From Tsukamurella ocularis (lineage in GTDB: Bacteria; Actinomycetota; Actinomycetes; Mycobacteriales; Mycobacteriaceae), in the NCBI RefSeq assembly GCF_024807615.1, contig NZ_JANUCJ010000001.1, positions 682,001-746,000 on the forward strand: a DNA stretch of 64,000 nt, given 5' to 3'. The position numbers were made by a program, and so were the translations under genes. The notes beneath the pieces are model-generated. The model searched no databases and had not been told where the DNA came from. It was given only the letters and a program-made list of their open reading frames with translations. Positions 54,363 to 62,819 of the stretch are shown here, in pieces (the stretch's first letter is position 1; every line of letters begins with the position of its first letter).

Positions 54363-54429
54363 GTGGACCAGTATACGGGTCCGGCCCCGTTTGGGTCGAC
54401 GGGGGCCTTCGTCTACAGTGGTCCACGGA
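54360..54429. promoter_or_regulatory. Divergent ffs/tRNA-Ser promoters with shared inverted repeat
   Basis: For ffs, TATACT (minus, 54375-54370) ends 7 nt before its first base. For tRNA-Ser, TTGGGT (54391-54396), a 17-base spacer and TACAGT (54414-54419) end 7 nt before the mature 5' base at 54427. The sequence TCCGTGGACCA (54360-54370) and its exact complement TGGTCCACGGA (54419-54429) cover the discriminator and first bases of both transcripts. GC-rich discriminators of this sort are typical of stringently controlled stable-RNA promoters. Confidence 0.7.
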
Positions 54430-54515
54430 GGATTCGCCTAGTGGCCTATGGCGCTCGCCTGGAACGCGGGTTGGGTTAATAGCCCTCAGGGGTTCAAATC
54501 CCCTATCCTCCGCCA
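54427..54515 (+). tRNA. tRNA-Ser (anticodon GGA)
   Basis: The acceptor GGAGGAT (54427-54433) pairs with ATCCTCC, the anticodon stem CTCGC/GCGGG holds the loop CTGGAAC with anticodon GGA, and a long variable arm (class II) precedes the GGTTCAAATC T-loop. The 3' CCA is encoded (54513-54515). It reads UCC and UCU codons. Confidence 0.97.
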
Positions 54516-54519
54516 CGGG

Positions 54520-54554
54520 ACGGCCCGTGACCAGCACTGTTGGTCACGGGCCGT
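54520..54554 (+). terminator. Terminator after tRNA-Ser
   Basis: ACGGCCCGTGACC (54520-54532) and GGTCACGGGCCGT (54542-54554) are perfect 13-base arms around a 9-base loop, followed by TCCTAT. It starts 5 nt after the CCA. Confidence 0.85.
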
Positions 54555-54572
54555 TCCTATGCCCGAGGGGAG

Positions 54573-54811
54573 TCGTCAGTCGTCGAGGCCGAGCGCGGCG
54601 TCGGGCGGGCGTCGAAGCCCGTCATGACGACGCAGGCGTCCCCGCCCCTCTGGGACCAGCCGCCGATCCACGACAGCGCGCGGGCCGGGTCGGTGTAGCT
54701 GTGGGTGTCGCGCTCGCCGGCGACGTCAGCGGTCACCCTGCCGGCCCCGGCGGGCCCTCCCACGCGACCGCGCAGGTCGGGTGATCGCGGCACCGGACGG
54801 CCGCGCGAGCG
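54573..54811 (-). pseudogene. Possible frameshifted gene fragment
   Basis: On the minus strand three frames read in turn like coding sequence. First AVRCRDHPTCAVAWEGP (about 54811-54755), then GRVTADVAGERDTHSYTDPA and ALSWIGGWSQRGGD (to about 54610), then PDAALGLDD and a TGA. All have high GC at third positions. Two single-base shifts would be needed to join them, so this may be a decayed small gene. An uninterrupted alternative is a 68-residue frame from GTG 54763 to 54557. I recognise no family, and chance in GC-rich DNA is possible. Confidence 0.3.
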
Positions 54812-54889
54812 GGCCTGTTGAGTTCGCAAGCAGGACTGCGCTCGGCATGTGAAACTGTGAGCACCCTGAAGACGAGAGGTCGCACGCAC

Positions 54890-56425
54890 ATGCGCAATAC
54901 CGTCCGCAAGCTCGGCTACGCCGTGGCCGCAGTCCTGATCACCCTCGCGCTCGCCGTGGGGTCGACGTTCGCGTCCGCCCTCGTATGGGCTGCGACGACG
55001 GTTCTCGTGGTCCCGGGTACCGGCACCAAGGACCCGTCCACAGTCACCGGCTATCAGGAGAACGCCGTCAACTACTACGTCGCGCCGACCGGCGCCTGCG
55101 CAGTGGCGGGCGGGTGCACTGCGACGCCGGTGCCGTACCTCGCAGAATTCTGGCCGATCCCGCTTCCGGGGTGGGGTGGTCTGCAAGGAGCCAAGTGGGA
55201 CGACTCCGTGGCGAGCGGCGTCGCGAGCCTGAACGCGAAGTACAGTGCAGCAGAGAAGGACTCCCCGATCGTGATTTTCGGGTACTCGCAGGGCGGCACC
55301 GTGGTCAGCGCGGTGAAGAAGCAGCTCAGCGACCAGGGTGGCGTGCCCGACAACGTCTCGTTCGTCCTCATCGGCAATGCGAGCCGCCCCAACGGAGGGC
55401 TCTTCTCCCGTCCCTCCTTCCTCGGGCACATCCCGTTCCTCGACGTGACTTTCGGCCCCGGCACCCCGACCAACACGGGCACACCGGGAAAGATCAACAC
55501 CACCGACGTGGCCTTCCAGTACGACGGTGTCACTGACTTCCCGCGCTACCCACTGAACCTGCTCGCCACCGTCAACGCCCTTGCCGGCTTCGGCTACGTC
55601 CACGGCAAGTACCTGACTCCCAAGGGGAACGACGTGGCGACGGCTACCCCGATCGGCTACACGACCGAGGAAGTGACCACCGCCGTGGCTGCGGCGACGG
55701 AGAACTGCTCGGCAGCAACGTACTGCCAGATCAGCGGGGACACCCGTTACGTCACGCTGCCTGCGAAGATCCTGCCGATCATGCTGCCGCTGCTCGACCT
55801 CGGCGCCTTCACGCACACGACCTTCCTCGTCCGGCCCCTGGTCGACCTGGTCTCGCCGATCGCACGCGTCCTTATCGAAACCGGTTACGACCGCCGCGAT
55901 TACGGCGCAGCGACGCCCTTCGGCCTCTTCCCGTTGATCGACCCCTTCCGGTTCGGATCCGACCTCATCGGTGCCGCTGTACAGGGCGTCGGCGAGGCAG
56001 TCACCGGCACTGGCGACGCGTCGAAGTTCCTCGCGCCCAAGCCCACCGCGCCGGCGCCGCCCGACGCGGCGGACACCACCGTGGCGAAGACCCCGGAGCC
56101 CTCGGCGCCGCAGACGACGCAGGAGCAGGCGCCGGTGCTGCAGCTCGTGAAGAGCGTGGACCCGAAGACCGCGGAGCCGCAGTCCGATCCGTCCTCGACG
56201 ACTGCACCGGCTTCGCCGACCGGCACCGTCGGGCCGAGCCAGCAGGCCGGCACGACCGAACCGGTCGCGCCCAGCACGGCGGCGGCGGAGACGAGCGCGG
56301 AGGAGACGTCCGCACCGGCCGCGAGCGCGACGGAGAAGACCACGGCGCCGACGGCGACCGAGCCGAAGCCCGAGACGGCGGAGCCCACCGCGGACGAGCC
56401 GACGGTGGCGGCGGCCGCGGCCTGA
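54890..56425 (+). CDS. PE-PPE-domain serine hydrolase with long acidic tail
   Basis: The 511-residue protein has an N-terminal signal/anchor (KLGYAVAAVLITLALAVG), then a PE-PPE alpha/beta-hydrolase domain: VLVVPGTGTKDPSTVTGYQ, PLPGWGGLQGAKWDDSV and the nucleophile elbow FGYSQGGTVVSA (Ser near residue 140). The domain is usually fused to PE or PPE N-termini in mycobacteria and acts as an esterase; here it is alone. The last 140 residues are a Pro/Thr/Glu/Ala-rich low-complexity tail, perhaps for the cell wall. GAGAGG is 11 nt before the ATG; 24 upstream codons are excluded. Confidence 0.85.
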   Translation: MRNTVRKLGYAVAAVLITLALAVGSTFASALVWAATTVLVVPGTGTKDPSTVTGYQENAVNYYVAPTGACAVAGGCTATPVPYLAEFWPIPLPGWGGLQGAKWDDSVASGVASLNAKYSAAEKDSPIVIFGYSQGGTVVSAVKKQLSDQGGVPDNVSFVLIGNASRPNGGLFSRPSFLGHIPFLDVTFGPGTPTNTGTPGKINTTDVAFQYDGVTDFPRYPLNLLATVNALAGFGYVHGKYLTPKGNDVATATPIGYTTEEVTTAVAAATENCSAATYCQISGDTRYVTLPAKILPIMLPLLDLGAFTHTTFLVRPLVDLVSPIARVLIETGYDRRDYGAATPFGLFPLIDPFRFGSDLIGAAVQGVGEAVTGTGDASKFLAPKPTAPAPPDAADTTVAKTPEPSAPQTTQEQAPVLQLVKSVDPKTAEPQSDPSSTTAPASPTGTVGPSQQAGTTEPVAPSTAAAETSAEETSAPAASATEKTTAPTATEPKPETAEPTADEPTVAAAAA

Positions 56426-56429
56426 GCGA

Positions 56430-57071
56430 CTACTCGCCCGAGAAGAAGGCGGCGGTGCGCTCGCCCTGCGCGACGGCCTGATCCGCGGGCACGCCGGCGG
56501 CGATCGTGGCCTCGGCCCACGCCCCCGCCGCCGCCGCGACGAGGTTCTTGGCTGCAGGGGTTGTGAAGAACGCCTCGGCGTCCTCCGGGCGGTCCTGCCC
56601 GGTGGTGAGGAGCGCGTTCAAACCCAGGAACGCGAGGTCCCAGCCGACGCCGGTGGCGCCGGGGCCGAACTGCTCGTAGAAGTCCCGCACGTTCTCGCCC
56701 GAGTGGGTGAGCGTGAGACGGGCGCCGTCACCGTCGGGCTCGACGACGACCTCGACCTGCGAGGTGCCGCCCATGATCTCCCAGGAAACGAGGTAGCGGC
56801 GCGGGGCGTCGCATTCGAGGACGGTGCCGGCGGCGTTGCCCTCCACCTGGAAGCGGCCGCCCAGGGCGAGCTCGCCGTGGACGGGCGCGAACCAGCGCGG
56901 CAGGCGCTCGACGCTGGTCACCGCGTCCCAGAGGTCGGCGACGTCGGTGGGGTAGGTCTGGCTGAGCGAGCCGGCGACGTAGACGTCCCCCTCGCCGCTG
57001 TCACGCACTTCGGCGCGCCGGGTGACCGCTGCGGGCTGGGCCGCAGCGAGATCGTCGATGTCGTAGGTCAT
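56430..57071 (-). CDS. SRPBCC (AHSA1-like) family protein
   Basis: The 213-residue protein carries an AHSA1/START-like domain: YVAGSLSQTYPTDVADLWDA, RWFAPVHGELALGGRF and VSWEIMGGTSQVEVVVE. It binds a small hydrophobic ligand or acts as a chaperone-like factor. AAGGA precedes the ATG at 57071, which overlaps the stop of the ArsR gene by ATGA. ArsR-AHSA1 pairs are common, but their ligand is mostly unknown. Confidence 0.9.
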   Translation of the reverse strand: MTYDIDDLAAAQPAAVTRRAEVRDSGEGDVYVAGSLSQTYPTDVADLWDAVTSVERLPRWFAPVHGELALGGRFQVEGNAAGTVLECDAPRRYLVSWEIMGGTSQVEVVVEPDGDGARLTLTHSGENVRDFYEQFGPGATGVGWDLAFLGLNALLTTGQDRPEDAEAFFTTPAAKNLVAAAAGAWAEATIAAGVPADQAVAQGERTAAFFSGE

Positions 57072-57439
57072 GATTCGTCCTTCTCGGTAGCCGTTCGGCG
57101 CGCCTTCTTGCCGCGCGAGATCTCCGTCCCCAGGGCCCACAGCTTGGGCTCCCAGAAGTGCCGGAACGGGACCAGCCAGTCGTCGACCTCCCGCAGCGGC
57201 TCGGACTGCACCGCGTACAGGCGGCGCGTCCCCTCCGGCCGGACGGTGACGAATCCCGATTCCCGCAACACCTTCAGGTGCTGAGAGACCGCGGGCTGGC
57301 TGATGCCGAAACGCGCACGCACGTCGTCGCTGAGCTCCCCCGCCGACAGCTCGCCCTGAGCGAGGAGTTCGATCAGGTGGCGGCGGACGGGATCACCGAG
57401 GACGTCGAAGGCGTGCACGAGATCGATTATTTCACTCAC
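57068..57439 (-). CDS. ArsR family transcriptional regulator
   Basis: The 123-residue winged-helix protein has LGDPVRRHLIELLAQGELS, the recognition helix ISQPAVSQHLKVLRESGF and the wing VRPEGTRRLYAV. There are no cysteine clusters typical of metal sensors, so it belongs to the non-metal ArsR group. The GTG start lies inside a perfect inverted repeat, so it almost certainly represses itself and the coupled SRPBCC gene. Confidence 0.93.
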   Translation of the reverse strand: MSEIIDLVHAFDVLGDPVRRHLIELLAQGELSAGELSDDVRARFGISQPAVSQHLKVLRESGFVTVRPEGTRRLYAVQSEPLREVDDWLVPFRHFWEPKLWALGTEISRGKKARRTATEKDES

Positions 57440-57467
57440 TGCTTATATAAGTCAAGAGTGAAATAAT
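57426..57467 (-). promoter_or_regulatory. ArsR operator: perfect 12-base inverted repeat over the start codon
   Basis: ATTATTTCACTC (57426-57437) and GAGTGAAATAAT (57456-57467) are exact complements 18 nt apart. The centre is a second palindrome, CTTATATAAG (57442-57451), that also supplies a TATA-like -10 box a few bases before the GTG at 57439. TTGACT (57456-57451 on the minus strand) is nearby. The element is very AT-rich compared with the genes around it. Confidence 0.75.
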
Positions 57468-57491
57468 TTGCGGGAGATCCGCCGGCTCGCG

Positions 57492-59015
57492 CTACCCGAC
57501 GGTGACGGTGATCGTGCGCTCGGCGGTGGGCTCGTTCAGCTTGGTGGTGTCGACCTTGAGCACCTCGAGGCTGTCCTGAAGGCCGTTGGCGAGGATCTTC
57601 GCCTTGAGTTGGAAGGGCGTCTTCGGGCCGGCGATGCCGGCCAGGCCGAAGTCGCTGTCGTTGGCGATGAACAGCGTCTTGCCGCCGTCGGGCGAGGCGA
57701 GGCCCTCCACCTTGTCGTGGCCGAAGAACTTCCCGGCGGGGTTGAGCTTGTCGACCAGCCCGCTGAGGTCGAGGGCCACCGACTTGCGGACCGGGGTGAT
57801 GCCCGCGCCCTTGAGCGCGGTCTCCGCCTCCGCGGTGCCGGTCACTCCGGCGATCGTCTCGGGGTTCTGCTCGCCGAGCGGGGTCGCGCCGTCGAGGCTG
57901 ATCCGGTAGATCGTCTTGTTCGCCTTGGGCGCGGCCTTGCCGTCGCGCTCGTCGACGAGGAACTCCGTGTCGGAGATCGCGGTGATCTCGGAGACGGCCT
58001 TCTTCGTGTCCTTCGGGTTGTCCAGTAGGTAGGCGAACTGCTGCACGGCTTTGGTGGCGAGGTCGATCACGACGATGCGGGTGACAGGCACCTCCTTCGC
58101 GTTACCGCTCAGCCCGGGAACGTTCAAGGCCGACTGCATGATTCCCACGAGCCGCTTACCGTCGGGAGTCATCGTCAGCCCCTCCATGCCCTGGTTGGGC
58201 GTGCGGCTACGGAGGACCTCGGGCAGGCCCTTGCCGGGCAGGAGACGCTCGAGCTCCTGGCCGTTGGCGTCGAAGTGGATGAGGAAGGGGCCGTACTCGT
58301 CCGAGACCCAGAACGAGCCGTCGGGCAGGGCGACGAGGCCCTCGGAATCGATGCCGTGGTCGGTGGGCGGCAGTTCGGCGCCGTCGAGGTCGAGCATCTT
58401 CTCGCCCGTGGGCGCGGCCGTGTCGTTGCGTCCGTTGAGCGGACGGCCGTCGCGGCCCTTGAGGGTGATGACGCTCTGCAGGACCGCGGCGCCGTCCTCG
58501 AGCTTGAACCGGCCGATCTGCGGAGTGAAGTCCGGCGTAGCAGCGACCTTCTCGTCCTTGCCCGGGCCGTCGACGTTCGGGCCGCGGTCGGTGAGGCCGT
58601 AGAACTCGCCTGGAGCGCCCGGAACCGGCGTCCACGACGAGCCGTAGCCGCTACCGTCGATGGAGACGCCGCCGACGGTGGCGAGCGGCGGGATGTCCGA
58701 CGAGTACAGCGCGACCGCCGGCGAGACGACGGCCTTCAGCTGCACCGCGCCGGTGAACCCCGCCTTGGGCTTGAAGACGAGGGCGCCGCCCTTCGCCGCC
58801 TCGACAGTGCCGTCGGGCGTGGGCTTGACATCGACGACCGCGCCGCCCTGCGCGAGCCCGGCGAGCTGCGCGGCAGTGATGGTCAGCGGCGAGTTCGTGC
58901 CGGTCTTGAGGTCGAGCTTCGCGGCGTCCTCACCCCCGCCCGAGGAGCAAGCGGCGAGCGAGCCGCCCGCGAGGACGGCGACGAGGGCAACGGCGAGGCG
59001 GCGGTTCGAGCGCAT
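57492..59015 (-). CDS. Phytase-like esterase domain lipoprotein
   Basis: The 507-residue protein has a lipoprotein signal (LAGGSLAACSSGG, Cys near residue 23) and a C-terminal beta-propeller-like domain with the pattern of the esterase-like/phytase family PF13449: YGLTDRGPNVDGPG, GIDSEGLVALPDGSFWVSDEYGP and VEGLASPDGGKTLFIANDSD. Asp and Glu residues in these repeats likely bind Ca2+. It is a surface-exposed putative phosphoesterase; the enzyme activity is not proven. The N-terminal 100 residues are a less conserved beta domain. Confidence 0.85.
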   Translation of the reverse strand: MRSNRRLAVALVAVLAGGSLAACSSGGGEDAAKLDLKTGTNSPLTITAAQLAGLAQGGAVVDVKPTPDGTVEAAKGGALVFKPKAGFTGAVQLKAVVSPAVALYSSDIPPLATVGGVSIDGSGYGSSWTPVPGAPGEFYGLTDRGPNVDGPGKDEKVAATPDFTPQIGRFKLEDGAAVLQSVITLKGRDGRPLNGRNDTAAPTGEKMLDLDGAELPPTDHGIDSEGLVALPDGSFWVSDEYGPFLIHFDANGQELERLLPGKGLPEVLRSRTPNQGMEGLTMTPDGKRLVGIMQSALNVPGLSGNAKEVPVTRIVVIDLATKAVQQFAYLLDNPKDTKKAVSEITAISDTEFLVDERDGKAAPKANKTIYRISLDGATPLGEQNPETIAGVTGTAEAETALKGAGITPVRKSVALDLSGLVDKLNPAGKFFGHDKVEGLASPDGGKTLFIANDSDFGLAGIAGPKTPFQLKAKILANGLQDSLEVLKVDTTKLNEPTAERTITVTVG

Positions 59016-59064
59016 GCCCCTGTGCTTACCAGACCTCCGTGAACCGTGCGTGGACGGTGATCGG

Positions 59065-60153
59065 CTACTCGATCCGGTTGCCCTCGGCGTCCCAGTGCTC
59101 GGCGACCTTCTTGCTGGGCTGCACGCGCGGGGGCTCGCCGGGCATCTTCGGGTAGTCGGGCGGGTAGTTCAGCTCGACGGGGTGCTGCTCCCACAGGTCG
59201 AGCAGGGGCGTGAGGTCGTGCGCGACCTCGTCCATGTCGGCCCAGGGGTTCCCGTCGGCGAGGCGCTCGGGCACAGTGAACAGGTTGAGCTCGTGCGGGT
59301 CCTTCAACTCGGCCAGCGCATCCCAGGTGAGCGGGGTGGAGACGGTGGCGCCCTGCACGGCGCGCAGCGACCAGGCGGAGGCGATGGTGCGGTCGCGGCT
59401 GTTCTGGTTGTAGTCCACGAAGATCCGCTCCCCCCGCTCCTCCTTCCACCATGCGGTAGTGACGCCGCTGTCGCGCTTCTCCAGCTCACGACCGAAGGCG
59501 ATCGCGGCGTGGCGCACGTCCACGAAGTCCCAGCGCGGCGCGATGCGGATGAAGACGTGCACGCCGCGGTTGCCGGAGGTCTTGCAGTACGCCCGGAGGC
59601 CGAGGTCGTCGGCGAGCTCGCGGGCGACGCCCGCGACCCGCACGGCATCGCGGAAGTCGGTGCCGGGCTGGGGATCGAGGTCGATCCGCAACTCGTCGGG
59701 GTGGTCGACGTCGGCGCTGCGCACCGGCCACGGATGGAAGGTGATGGTGCCCATCTGCGCGCACCACACCGGGATCGCGATCTCGGAGGGGCACAGCTCG
59801 TCGGCGGGGCGGCCGGACGGGAACGCGATGCGCACCGTCTGTGCGTATTCGGGCGCGCCCTTCATCATCCGCTTCTGATAGAAGCCGTCGGCGTCCTTGT
59901 CCTGCGGGCCCTGCGCGAGCCGGCCGCCGGGGTGAACGCCGCCGGGCCACCGCTCGAGGGCGGTGGGGCGGTCGCCGATGGCTGCGAGCAGCGGCTCGCC
60001 GACGGCCGCGAAGTACTGCGCCACCTGGAGTTTGGAGACCTCGGGCGTGAGGTCGGTGGCGGGGTAGATGATCCGGTCCGGGCTCGACACCCGGACGGGG
60101 CGGTCACCGTCGGGCCCGGGGACGATCACCTCGGCTGCCGGGGCCTTCGCCAT
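59065..60153 (-). CDS. LigD-type polymerase domain protein (PolD1-like)
   Basis: The 362-residue archaeo-eukaryotic primase-type polymerase has the catalytic DELRIDLDPQPG (two Asp in the DxD motif), KTSGNRGVHVFIRI and IFVDYNQNSRDRTIASAWSLR. It lacks the nuclease and ligase domains of LigD. It overlaps the upstream ATP-dependent ligase gene (its ATG starts within GTGATG, 7 nt after AGGAGG). Mycobacteria have the same pair as Rv3730c and Rv3731. It works in end joining or repair gap-filling. No ku gene is in the window. Confidence 0.93.
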   Translation of the reverse strand: MAKAPAAEVIVPGPDGDRPVRVSSPDRIIYPATDLTPEVSKLQVAQYFAAVGEPLLAAIGDRPTALERWPGGVHPGGRLAQGPQDKDADGFYQKRMMKGAPEYAQTVRIAFPSGRPADELCPSEIAIPVWCAQMGTITFHPWPVRSADVDHPDELRIDLDPQPGTDFRDAVRVAGVARELADDLGLRAYCKTSGNRGVHVFIRIAPRWDFVDVRHAAIAFGRELEKRDSGVTTAWWKEERGERIFVDYNQNSRDRTIASAWSLRAVQGATVSTPLTWDALAELKDPHELNLFTVPERLADGNPWADMDEVAHDLTPLLDLWEQHPVELNYPPDYPKMPGEPPRVQPSKKVAEHWDAEGNRIE

Positions 60154-61181
60154 CACTCACCCTCCTGCAGGACGTCGTCGAGGTCGTAGTTGACGGGGAC
60201 CTCGAGCTGGTCGTAGCCGCAGCTCGACGGTTCGCGGTCGGGGCGCCAGCGCTTGAACTTGGCGGTGTGCCGCAGGCGCATGCCCTCCATCTGGTCGTAG
60301 TCGAACTCGACCACCAGCTCGGGGCGCACGGGCACCCACTCCCCCGTCTTCTCCGGGGTGGCCCAGCGGTTGGGCTCGCCCTGGACGGAGTCGGCGGTGC
60401 GCATGGGCTCGAGGAGCTGCAGGTACTCCTCCCGCTTGGCGGCGGTGAAAGCGCCGATGCCGCCGATCGGCAGCAGCTGCCCGTCCTGGTAGAGGCCCAG
60501 CAGCACCGATCCGACGGCGTTCGGCTGCGACTTGTGCGGGCGGTAGCCGATGACCACGGCCTCGCCCGTGCGGGCGTGCTTGACCTTGATCATCTCGCGC
60601 TTGCCGGGCAGGTAGTGGCCGTCGATCCGCTTGGAGATCACCCCGTCGAGGCCCGCGCCCTCGAACCGCTCGAACCAGTCGGCGGCGGCTTCGGCGTCGG
60701 TGGTGACGCGGCTGATCTTGCAGGTCCCGGTGCCGGCGTACGCGGAGACGAGCACCTGGCGGCGCGCGCTGAAGGGCTTGCCGGTGAGGTCGACGTCGGC
60801 CATGGCGATCGCGTCGAAGCCGATGAAGATGGCCGGAGTCTCCTCCGAGAGCTTCGTGATGCGCGACTCGGCGGGGTGGATGCGGGCAGAGAGCGACTCC
60901 CAGTCGAGCCGCTTGCGGCCCTCGCGGTGCACGGCGACGGCGATCTCCCCGTCGAGTACGCAGCGCTCGGGCAGCTCCGCCCGGGCGGCGGCGACCACCT
61001 CGGGGAAGTAGCGGCCGAGGTCCTTGCCGCTGCGCGAGCCGATGAACACCTCGTCGCCGTCGCGGAAGATCAGGGCGCGGAAGCCGTCCCACTTGGGCTC
61101 GTGAGAGTAGCCCTCGCCGGGCACCGCCTTCGCGGCCTTGGCGAGCATCGGGTCGAGCGGCGGGTTCACGGGGAGGTCCAC
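60153..61181 (-). CDS. ligC: ATP-dependent DNA ligase (LigC-like)
   Basis: The 342-residue protein has the nucleotidyl-transferase lysine in EPKWDGFRAL (motif I at about residue 30), VLDGEIAV (motif III), FIGFDAIAM, GLDGVISKR (motif IV) and KVKHARTGEAVV (motif V), then an OB domain. It is a stand-alone ligase like mycobacterial LigC, used in repair and not replication. It is the upstream gene of the pair with the polymerase. Confidence 0.94.
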   Translation of the reverse strand: MDLPVNPPLDPMLAKAAKAVPGEGYSHEPKWDGFRALIFRDGDEVFIGSRSGKDLGRYFPEVVAAARAELPERCVLDGEIAVAVHREGRKRLDWESLSARIHPAESRITKLSEETPAIFIGFDAIAMADVDLTGKPFSARRQVLVSAYAGTGTCKISRVTTDAEAAADWFERFEGAGLDGVISKRIDGHYLPGKREMIKVKHARTGEAVVIGYRPHKSQPNAVGSVLLGLYQDGQLLPIGGIGAFTAAKREEYLQLLEPMRTADSVQGEPNRWATPEKTGEWVPVRPELVVEFDYDQMEGMRLRHTAKFKRWRPDREPSSCGYDQLEVPVNYDLDDVLQEGE

Positions 61182-61220
61182 GCCTCGATCCTAGGCGCGA
61201 GCACCGACGAAACGCCCGAA

Positions 61221-61250
61221 AGCGGGACCCCGCACCCGCGGGGTCCCGCT
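61221..61250 (-). terminator. Terminator of the dinB gene
   Basis: AGCGGGACCCCGC (61221-61233) and GCGGGGTCCCGCT (61238-61250) are perfect arms around ACCC, 12 nt after the dinB stop. Confidence 0.8.
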
Positions 61251-61261
61251 GCGGGGATCCG

Positions 61262-61798
61262 TCAGCCCATGCTCTTCTGGCCGTCGATGGCCTCACGGAT
61301 GATGTCGGCGTGGCCCGAGTGGTGAGCGGTCTCGGCGGCGACGTGCAGGAACACGCGGCGCACGGTCCAGAACACCCCGGCGGGCTGCCAAGGCGCCTCG
61401 GGCAGCTCGTACGAGGCGTCGAGGTCGAGGGTGCGCACCAACTCATCGGTGCGGGCGGCCGCGGCGTCGAAATCGGCGAGGATGCTCGCCAGAGTCTCGC
61501 CCTCGGCGATCCGGAACTTGTCCGCCCACTGCGCGAGAACCTCGGGGCTGGGGTTCTCCCAGTCGACGTCCGCATAGGCGTTGTCGGGCTTGGCCTCCGC
61601 GAAATCTGCCCAGCTCTTCTCCACCTCTGCGCAATGCTTGATCAGTCCGCCCACGGTCAGCTCGCTGACGGTGCTGCGGGTGTTGGCCTGCTCGTCGGTC
61701 AGTCCCTCCGCCGTGTGGCGGAGGAACTGCCGGCGATCGGCGAGGAGGCTGAGGAGGTCGGCGCGTTCTCCGGTGGCTGTCTGCTGTGTCTCGGTCAT
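61262..61798 (-). CDS. DinB family protein
   Basis: The 178-residue four-helix protein begins with a helical segment (LLADRRQFLRHTAEGLTDEQ) and has the metal-binding histidines of the DinB/YfiT fold: His near 53 (IKHCAEVEKSW) and AAETAHHSGHADIIREA near the C-terminus. Such proteins may be mycothiol-dependent transferases or metal-dependent hydrolases, but the substrate is unknown. TAGTCT lies 6 nt before the ATG, suggesting a leaderless transcript. It is divergent from a WYL regulator that probably controls it. Confidence 0.9.
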   Translation of the reverse strand: MTETQQTATGERADLLSLLADRRQFLRHTAEGLTDEQANTRSTVSELTVGGLIKHCAEVEKSWADFAEAKPDNAYADVDWENPSPEVLAQWADKFRIAEGETLASILADFDAAAARTDELVRTLDLDASYELPEAPWQPAGVFWTVRRVFLHVAAETAHHSGHADIIREAIDGQKSMG

Positions 61799-61859
61799 GA
61801 GATAAGACTATTGAGCCAAGTGCCAGTTTCTGTCCTCAATTGAAGGAATTCTGAAAGAC

Positions 61860-62810
61860 ATGGCGAACACGAGTTCCCGAACCCTGCGGCTGCTGTCCCT
61901 CCTGCAGACCCACCGCTACTGGCCAGGCTCCGAGCTGGCGGACCGGCTCGAGGTATCGGTGCGCACCCTGCGTCGCGACATCGAGCGCCTACGCGACCTC
62001 GGCTACCCCGTCTCCGCGTCCCGCGGCGTCGACGGCGGCTATCAGCTGGCGGCCGGCGCCGCGCTGCCGCCGCTGGTCCTCGACGACGAGGAGGCGGTGG
62101 CGATCGCCGTCGGGCTGCAGACCGCGGCCCAGGGCGGGATCGCCGGCATCGCCGAGACCTCGGTGCGGGCGCTGGGAAAGGTGGCGGCTGTGATGCCACC
62201 GCGGCTGCGCAAGCGCGTCGAGGCACTGGGCGCCGTCACGCAGCCCGCCGTTCTTACCGGCGGCCCGGCCGTCGACCCGCGCGTACTCACCGGCCTCGCG
62301 GAGGCGTGCCGCGCGGAGGAGCGGATCGAGTTCGGCTACACCGCCGCCGACGGGGCGCGCACCGACCGGCTCGCCGAGCCGATGCGGCTCGTGCCGCTCG
62401 AGCGCCGCTGGTACCTCGTGGCCTACGACCTGTACCGCCACGACTGGCGCAGCTTCCGGCTCGACCGGATCAGCAGACCATCGAGCACGGGCGTCCGCTT
62501 CCGGCCGCGCGAGCTGCCCGCCGAGGACGCCGCCGCCTACGTCCGCGCGTCCGTCGGCCAGCGCACGCCCGCGCACCGGATCGAATTCCACGTAGTCGCG
62601 CCCGTCGAGCACGTGCGCCCGCTCATCGGCCGGTACGCGCGGCTGGAGGAGGTGTCGGACGGCACCGTCGTGCGGATGGAGGCCGACACGCTGGACTGGC
62701 CCGCGATGGCGATCGCCGTGCTCGACGCGGAGGTCACCGTCGTCGAGCCCGCCGAGCTGACGGCCCACCTCGCCCGCTGGGCGGGAAACCTCGCCCGCGT
62801 CCGCTCGTAA
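61860..62810 (+). CDS. WYL-domain (YafY-type) transcriptional regulator
   Basis: The 316-residue protein has an N-terminal helix-turn-helix (SELADRLEVSVRTLRRDIERL), a WYL ligand domain (RIEFGYTAADGARTDRL and RRWYLVAYDLYRHDWRSFRLDRI), and a C-terminal WCX extension. WYL proteins sense small molecules or nucleic acids. Sixty bp separate it from divergent dinB. The gluQ gene starts 10 nt after its stop. Confidence 0.92.
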   Translation: MANTSSRTLRLLSLLQTHRYWPGSELADRLEVSVRTLRRDIERLRDLGYPVSASRGVDGGYQLAAGAALPPLVLDDEEAVAIAVGLQTAAQGGIAGIAETSVRALGKVAAVMPPRLRKRVEALGAVTQPAVLTGGPAVDPRVLTGLAEACRAEERIEFGYTAADGARTDRLAEPMRLVPLERRWYLVAYDLYRHDWRSFRLDRISRPSSTGVRFRPRELPAEDAAAYVRASVGQRTPAHRIEFHVVAPVEHVRPLIGRYARLEEVSDGTVVRMEADTLDWPAMAIAVLDAEVTVVEPAELTAHLARWAGNLARVRS

Positions 62811-62813
62811 GCT
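62808..62813 (+). promoter_or_regulatory. -10 box of gluQ (leaderless)
   Basis: TAAGCT overlaps the WYL stop codon and ends 6 nt before the gluQ GTG. It is the spacing of a leaderless promoter. Confidence 0.45.
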
Positions 62814-62819
62814 GGGGCG

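Noticed and set aside
54737-55816. 420-codon minus frame opposite the PE-PPE gene
   Set aside because: Most of it is antisense to a well-supported gene; only the last 60-70 codons outside that gene are of interest and are treated separately.
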